Of a DNA stretch of 64,000 nt, positions 57,697 to 64,000 are shown piece after piece. Position numbers and translations under genes: made by a program. Below the pieces are notes generated by a model. It made no database searches and was not told the origin of the DNA. It worked only from the letters and a program-made list of their open reading frames with translations. Within the stretch, counting starts at the first letter, position 1; each line of letters starts with the position of its first letter. The stretch is from Zingiber officinale (lineage: Eukaryota > Streptophyta > Magnoliopsida > Zingiberales > Zingiberaceae), in assembly GCF_018446385.1 (NCBI RefSeq), contig NC_055988.1:163816209-163880208 (forward strand). The letters run 5' to 3'.

Positions 57697-58685
57697 ATGG
57701 AAAGGTAGGTAAAGGAAATATGTAAAACTTTTTAGGGGTTTTACTTTGCTAAACTAAACTTACCGATGACAGTAGAACGAGGAATTGAAAAAACTTAATT
57801 AGTAATAATAAAATAGGATAAAATTTAGATTCCAATAGTCTGATTTATAAAACATTTAACTGTTGTTATTGTTCATGATAGGCTAACCACATATTTATTT
57901 GCTAGTGTGAGAAAAAACTAGAAATTTTATGCCCTTATTTACTTGATGTAAAATTAAAGAATGGATAGATTTAGAATTGATTCATTTTTTTTTTTTGTCT
58001 AATTTTTCATTCACTCAGAATGGGATAGAAACAACTTTCCTTCTTTCAAATCTCAACTTCTAGCGTCTAGATTTAGGTCTATGCGTAGGGCCCAATTTTA
58101 ATGGAGCCCATCATTCGTAATAATTTATTTTTATTCAATATTTAAAGAAAATGTACACTTTTAATCCTAATTATTTTATTTATTTCAGATTGTTTCGTAA
58201 TTATTATTTTTAATTATGTGTGTTATTTTTTAAAACCTAATCAACTCTTTTTGATCTTTCAAAAATATATGCCCTCACAAGTGATCTCATATCTTTTCCT
58301 TTTCTCGTTAATGTTTTGTACCCCTTTTCTTCCTCTTTAGTGATTTTGTATCTCTCTTCTCATTCATCGGTTTTACTTCCAAAGAATAGTCTTTTCCTAA
58401 TATTTCTTTCTTGCTCTTTTTCTTCTTTCTTGATGATAAGAATGGGAAAGAATAGGAAATAAAGGTTCTTTATCCCTTCAACACAAAGTAGAATACTAAT
58501 TTTTTAAAAAATCAAATTGATTTTAATTCTTTTTATTACATAAATTAAAAATGATCACTTCATATTCTACATATCTTTTAATGAAAAATTTAGATATGAT
58601 ATACCAATTTCCAAAGATTTTATTAATCATAATATTTAATTCTTGATACTTATAGATTGTTGTTTAATGTTTGAGAAAAATCTGG

Positions 58686-58726
<41 letters not shown>

Positions 58727-59264
58727 GGATCATTAGTCGTTGAGATGCTCATTATATTTGATCGAAATAAAAATTAATATTTATTTACTCTTTTATTATA
58801 TTTGTGTAGGTAATAATCGAATTTTAAAGTATTATCAAATTGAAAGTATATGACATAAATCAGATTTTATTGTTCCTTTAATTTTAAACAATCTTATTTT
58901 GATAAAATATTAGAGGCATATTGTTTTATTATTTGAATATAAATATTTCTATTAAAAAATAATAATTTTGGATATAAAAAGTATGAAAATACTTATATTT
59001 TCATTTTTAAAAACAAAAATAAATCCATCCATGCTGATCCAAAATTTGGATGAAAAAAAGATAAAGATAAATATTTATTTTTTTTTAAAAAAAATATTAA
59101 AAGTCTAAATTGTTTTTTTTTTCGTCTAGGAGTTTAAAAATACTTGAGCCGGCCCTGCTAAGATTGGTCATTCCATTAATCCTCTATAATAAAGTTTTCC
59201 ATGGAGGTGTAACTAGAGCGTTTGAGATAGTTCATTATTTGACCAAATTTAACATTGAATCTCA
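57697..59264. other. AT-rich intergenic sequence with a (TA)n run
   Basis: No gene was recognised. A pure (TA)n tract lies at about 58689-58722. The right end near 59135-59160 reads, on the minus strand, TAGCAGGGCCGGCTCAAGTA. That resembles the end of a plant DNA transposon, but the matching other end was not found. Confidence 0.35.
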
Positions 59265-59272
59265 GTCAGAGG

Positions 59273-59799
59273 TAGGGGTGATCATGGATCAAATTGATTC
59301 AATTATTGGGTTAAAAAATTATCTGGTTCTACTAGATCAAATAATGTAAAATCGAGACCTACATTTGACCCTATATCCAGCGGTTCTTATGTATCAGATA
59401 TTCAACGGGTTGTCAGTTATTTGAATATCCGATCCTATATCCAATAAAATATAAAGTATAAATATAAATATAACAAAAAAAATTAAAATGATAATAGACA
59501 TTACTTATTACACGTTATAGCAGCTAATCGGAAATAGCTATTACAACGTGTAGCAGTTTATTGGCAGTAGTTGCTACAACGTGTAATATCTTATCAACAC
59601 TAGTTGCTACAAGTAGGGGTGATCACGGATCGGGTTGGTTCGGTTATTGGGATAAAAAACTATCCGACCCTACTAGATCAGATAATGTAATATTAGGACC
59701 CTACATCCGACCCTATATCCGGCGGATTATTTTTTTTCGGTTCGATTCAGATCGATATAAGTGAATTGGTCGGTTTGATGTGTTAATTGCTCACCCCTA
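59273..59799. mobile_element. non-autonomous hAT element (527 bp)
   Basis: Ends TAGGGGTGATCA and, on the other strand, TAGGGGTGAGCA are nearly perfect inverted repeats. They are flanked by GTCAGAGG (59265-59272) and GTTAGAGG (59800-59807), an 8-bp duplication with one change. The 5' arm sequence is repeated inside from about 59614 (TAGGGGTGATCACGG and onward). Between lie GCTACAACGTGTAGCAG-like repeats. There is no coding capacity. Confidence 0.78.
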
Positions 59800-59807
59800 G
59801 TTAGAGG

Positions 59808-60430
59808 TATTACATCCTAACTTTATTGGTATTAGTAATGTGCCCCTAGTTAATTTTAGTCAAGCCACATATTTGGCTTGGGCCAGTTCAAAGGATCTTC
59901 ATTTAGATCCATATAAATGACTCTAACTAGTTGACTAATGAATATCACTGACTCGTTTCTACTCGAGGGGAAAAAAGTTGTTAATTAATGTTCAAATGGA
60001 TTATTTCCCTTTTCACCAGCATTGCATACTAAATATGTACAATACAATGCTAGATAACGAATGTTGAAAAGATTCTTTATTACTTTGTTTCTAGTCATAG
60101 AGTAGGTTATATATATTGTATTATTATATCTTTCACATTGAAGAAAGTACCTGTGGACATGCACGTCTCTACAAAGAGAGTGCTACCTTCTTTCACTTGT
60201 ATAAACACAACTTTTTTTCTCGTTGCCTATTTTATAATAGTAGAGGGGCCTAAGAGGCTCAGACATTGTGGTTACCGGTATCTTTTGAAGCTTGATATCA
60301 TTGACGATTCCTTTCTTTTCTCCTTAAGGGCGCAAAACAACAGAAGGGGTTATTTTCTTACTTTGTACTGTTTCTCTGCACCACAGGAAAAGTTTGATTT
60401 ACCGGTGAAATAAAATAGCCAGTAATCATA
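59808..60430. other. unassigned intergenic sequence
   Basis: No gene was recognised. A 91-codon frame (60138-60413) shows no family features. Confidence 0.3.
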
Positions 60431-62075
60431 GTATTTTGGCTAGTAATATAGATTATCAGCTAAATATGTTTCGCCAAGACTTGACCTATAATCCATGGTC
60501 ATTAAATAGGGTACCCAACTATTATGTTGGCTGGTATTTTTTTAAACAATTATCGGCCAAACAAATGACCGGTAAATATTTTCAAAAATAACGGTCAAAT
60601 ATATATTTGGCTGATATTTTTGTCCCAAATATACATTTGGCAGGTAAAATTTTAAAAATAAATGGATGGTAAAATTTTACAAATATTGACCAAATACAAA
60701 TTTATCCGACCGATAATTATATTAAAATATTATCAACCAATCTATATTTGGTCGGTATTTTCAATTTAATTACCCGCGAAAATACATTTAGTTACTAAAT
60801 TTTAAAAAATTATTTTTATCAATTTACGAAGTGTCTCCACAAAATAGATAAATTCAAAACACTAATTAAATAACTGATAAAAAGATAAATTTTACCATAC
60901 TAGTAAATTATCTAAAAATGACAAAAGAAAGTAAATGACAAAAGTATATTGTAATAAAATATCTAACTAAAGCATCAAATATTTAGATAATCTTCTCCTT
61001 CGTGGATATGAGTTGACTCAGACTGTTCAAGTAATCCACTGTCTTGTTGTCGCATGAGGAGTTGTTGTAATATTTTTTGTGTCTTGGCTCGTTGGGCTTT
61101 CAGTTCAAATATCTGCGCATCTTGTATAACAATTTTCTCTCGCATAACATCCATCTTTGCTTGTGTACTAGATGATGTAGGAGTAGCAGATGTCGAAGTC
61201 TTGTATATCTTTGGTGGCGGATTGAGTCCCAATCCTAATCCACGAATATAACCAGATATGCGACCAATTGTATTTCCTGGTGGCATTCAAATGCTAAATT
61301 CTTAAAATCATCGAGGATGGGTAGAGAAGTACCATCTTTTGTTGTTGTTACCAAAAGTAAGGCTTTCTTGTCATTGTAGAGGATGATCATCATTTCCTAT
61401 TAAACAAATATATATGAATATAAAAAACTTATCATACCAAAAATAAAATACAAATATGAAAAAAATAATTATTAAATTATAACTTACATAAGCACTCTCG
61501 TCCACCCAACCTCCTCTGTGCAATAATATCGACGCCAAGTCTCAATTGCATCATGCCCCTTACAATTTTATTAAATCATGTCCCTTCTTGAATTAATTGA
61601 ATTTTGTTCGACTCTGGGACTTCCTTAAAACTTCTGTATGTAAATGGTAAGAAACTGCACACATATACTAGTTGTCGGGCCCGTTGGCCTACCATAAATT
61701 GATTTTAATGTCATATTAATTTTCTTTCCTCCTCTTGTCTCATTTGTTATACGATGCGCATGTGAAAGCCCCAATGACTCATTTGTTATACGATGCGCAT
61801 GTGAAAGCCCCTTAGATGACTGGGATGATGAACGTGCATGACGACCTATAAAAAAAAATTAAAATAGTACCAATTCTTGAACTAGTTCAAATAATATACA
61901 AATATTAAATAATTAATAGAATTTAATTCAACTGTGAACATATACCTTGCCGTGAAAATGGTGGAGTCATAGTTGATGAATCTGGATGGCCGATAGATGA
62001 AAGAACAACTAATGTGGATGTAGCGTTAGGTGTTGTTTGTGAAAGTTCAACATCAATAGGAATAGAGGATTGCTA
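60431..62075 (-). mobile_element. CACTA (En/Spm)-like remnant
   Basis: The left part (60480-60800) repeats words such as ATATTTGGCYGRTATTTT and TTACCGRYCAT-like motifs in both orientations, as in the subterminal regions of CACTA elements. A minus-strand frame (60975-61286) gives IGRISGYIRGLGLGLNPPPK followed by a Gln/Lys-rich helix (KTQKILQQLLMRQQ). This resembles the end of the plant Ptta/En/Spm-type protein. An exact direct repeat of about 34 bp, starting ACTCATTTGTTATACGATGC, occurs near 61737 and again near 61776. No CACTA terminus or target duplication was found. Confidence 0.5.
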
Positions 62076-62094
62076 AGTTAATATAGTTAAACTA

Positions 62095-62242
62095 AAATGT
62101 GGAACTGCCACATCAGCGGCCCCCCTAGAGCCGGTCCCACGGATATGGAGGGAGGTAAATGCAGGTACACAGGTGGAAAGTGCATAGCGGAGATGTTAAC
62201 CCCAGAACCATGCACTCCCCATCTGTGCTACGCCCTGGGGAC
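62095..62242 (-). repeat. SINE (148 bp) with 19-bp target duplication
   Basis: Flanked by the exact duplication AGTTAATATAGTTAAACTA (62076-62094 and 62243-62261). On the minus strand it starts GTCCCCAGGGCG, with an A box TAGCACAGATGGGG at the usual distance. It contains CATTTACCTCCCTCC, shared in form with the other SINEs of the window. Confidence 0.85.
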
Positions 62243-62427
62243 AGTTAATATAGTTAAACTAGTTTGTAAGTGAAGTGGTTTGGGTGACATCTGCATTTTT
62301 TTTTAAAAAAAACTTAGTAAGTTAATAAATTAAATAAAAAGACCGAAAGATGATATATAGATATAAACATGCTCAACAATCCGTGATGCATATCCAAATA
62401 ATAATAGTCATGAATGAGACTAAACAT

Positions 62428-62485
62428 TATGACAAAAAGGTGAATACGCTCGCTCCAAGCACCCCTGCCAACCCGTTCCAGGGCC
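62428..62485 (-). repeat. SINE 3'-end fragment (58 bp)
   Basis: GACAAAAAGGTGAATACGCT and the following GC-rich stretch match the 3' end of the SINE family (minus strand). It is flanked by GAATGAGACTAAACAT at 62412-62427 and 62486-62501. A third copy of that flank is at 62511-62526. It is therefore a strongly 5'-truncated insertion. Confidence 0.7.
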
Positions 62486-62718
62486 GAATGAGACTAAACA
62501 TGGTGGCACCGAATGAGACTAAACATGCTCCAACAATCGATGACTATTAATTATACACTGATCAACTTATAATACTAAATTTGGTTCAGTTTACATTTCA
62601 ATTTCCACAACTAGCATTTATTCCTCTCATATCTCTCAAATAATGATAATGTTGTCTCATTATCTCGTTCTAAAAGTATTGATAAGCAATAATGCTCCTG
62701 TAAAATAACACCTTCATC

Positions 62719-62757
<39 letters not shown>
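62719..62757. repeat. (AT)n and (TTG)n microsatellite
   Basis: An (AT)n run of about 13 units is followed by four TTG units. Confidence 0.9.
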
Positions 62758-62894
62758 TTTACATGATAAATGATGGTTAAATTTTGCATAAACAAAGTTA
62801 TTTTGAGTAATGTGTTTATCAATAAGATGGATGATGAACTAGGTGTCATGATATGCAAACCTTTTGTAGGAAATCAATGCAGGCCAATCTTGAT

Positions 62895-63064
62895 GGCAAA
62901 AAGGCGAATACGCTCGCCCCCAGCGCCCCCGCCAGCCCATCCCACGGCTAACATGAAGGAGGTAAATCACAGACGGCTACTAGCTTTTGGAATAGTAACT
63001 AGCACATAAGGAAGTTATTTACCTCCACTTTGCCGAGATTCGAACCCCATATCTCATGACAATA
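62895..63064 (-). repeat. SINE (170 bp), probably lacking its A box
   Basis: Flanked by the exact duplication CAGGCCAATCTTGAT (62880-62894 and 63065-63079). On the minus strand it has a strong B box GGGGTTCGAATCTC close to the start. It ends in the family's 3' part (CGCTCGCCCCCAGCGCCCCC on the plus strand). The short distance from the start to the B box suggests 5' truncation. Confidence 0.85.
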
Positions 63065-63079
63065 CAGGCCAATCTTGAT

Positions 63080-64000
63080 CAAATCAGTGGCGTACTAAAA
63101 TCTAAGCTTGTAATGTCCTGCTAAAAGGGATTGAGCCATGAGCCACATTCAAAATTTAGAAAAAATTGTCACCTTGGTGCTACCAGAGGGAAGATCGCCT
63201 GACTTTTTCAGAATAATCTGAAGACTAAGTTGTCGCTTAAATAACAAAAGGGATGAAACAAATCTGTGATATATTTTTTCAAGGGGCAAATAATAAGACT
63301 GAAAGGTTAAAGACGTCTACTTATAGGAGAGATGGATGTTATAGAAGCATAGAGGGTGAAGCGGGTGATTAAATAGATCTGTAAGTCAAATTGACGAGCA
63401 ATTTGAAACTTGATACAGTAAGATTATTAGACAGGTGTTGGGATCGCCAACTAACATTGCAAGAAAAAAAATAGAGTGTGATGAGGTGCAGTACCGTGAG
63501 AGGAATGTGGTGTCATCGTCAGCAGATGACGTATATGGAGGTGTGGCGAAGGAGGTTGGGCGGCTACTACGGCAACAACATCCGGACATGCACGAGGAAG
63601 GAAAGAGGAAGGAGAGTAGCGGCAGAAATAAAAACTCAATTTTGTTGTGAAGAATATGAAGGGTTTTCGTTGAGAAGCATCAGAAAGATGTAAATAACGA
63701 CATGAAATTAAAAGTTGATATTTTGATGAGGAAGATTCAGGGTTCAAGGGACCTGTAAACAAAGATAAAATAATTGTTAAATTAAAAAAAATTAAAAAAA
63801 TGCAAGAAAATAGTTTTATAATAATATAATTATTGTTGGGCTTAAAAATTGATTGGTGTTGGTTATAATAATTATTTATTAAATTTTTATCCATAATCTT
63901 ATTAAAATTTATCATAAAATTGTAAAAAATAAAAATTCAAATAGTAAAAATTTTCTAAAAATATATCAAAATAAATTCTACTTGATATTTTTAAGTTTTT
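63080..64000. other. unassigned sequence at the window end
   Basis: Overlapping short frames on both strands at 63386-63915 show no family features. The last 250 bp are very AT-rich. Confidence 0.3.

Overview
This window is nuclear DNA of a flowering plant. The evidence is spliced genes with GT-AG introns, a cytokinin-response-type AP2/ERF gene, and plant lineages of Copia, Tat-type Gypsy, RTE LINE, hAT, PIF/Harbinger and SINE repeats. The high GC of the single-exon ERF gene and the style of the repeats suggest a monocot, perhaps Zingiberales; that placement is inference. About 80% of the window is repeat or unassigned sequence. Three host genes can be supported. Layout from left to right. 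1-3.7 kb: an 18-bp minisatellite, a small hAT element and a tandem SINE pair. 3.7-16.6 kb: a 3.2-kb solo LTR (duplication CCGAT) split by a 9.7-kb Copia element (duplication TAATA) with near-identical 2.56-kb LTRs and a decayed interior. 16.9-18.6 kb: a PIF/Harbinger MITE swollen by SINEs and a CT-rich tract. 19.0-29.8 kb: a Tat-lineage Gypsy element on the minus strand (gag, protease, RT, RNase H, integrase, all carrying stops). Its 3' part holds a plus-strand accessory gene with two introns and its own TATA box, plus a 64-bp tandem array. 30.6-43.2 kb: a ten-exon DEAD-box RNA helicase gene of the RH26/RH31 type (876 aa). Its 7-kb intron 8 was enlarged by two RTE LINEs. 44.7-52.4 kb: nested repeats. 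These are AT-rich units, a deleted small Copia, a GC-rich unclassified repeat, a hAT element carrying two exons of a PTI1-like kinase gene, and a TRIM inside that hAT. 52.6-53.5 kb (minus): a single-exon AP2/ERF gene of the cytokinin response factor clade. 55.0-56.1 kb: two foldback elements, one with a SINE in its arm. 56.1-57.7 kb: a seven-exon gene for a peptidase C45 / acyl-CoA:6-APA acyltransferase-like protein (364 aa), with two apparent GC-AG introns. 57.7-64 kb: AT-rich DNA with a hAT element, a CACTA-like remnant and three SINE copies. The three host genes (RNA helicase, transcription factor, Ntn-hydrolase-like protein) show no functional link and look like ordinary gene islands in repeat-rich DNA. 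The most unusual material is the spliced antisense gene inside the Gypsy element, the strong over-representation of one octamer across that element, and the hAT that captured kinase exons with their intron.
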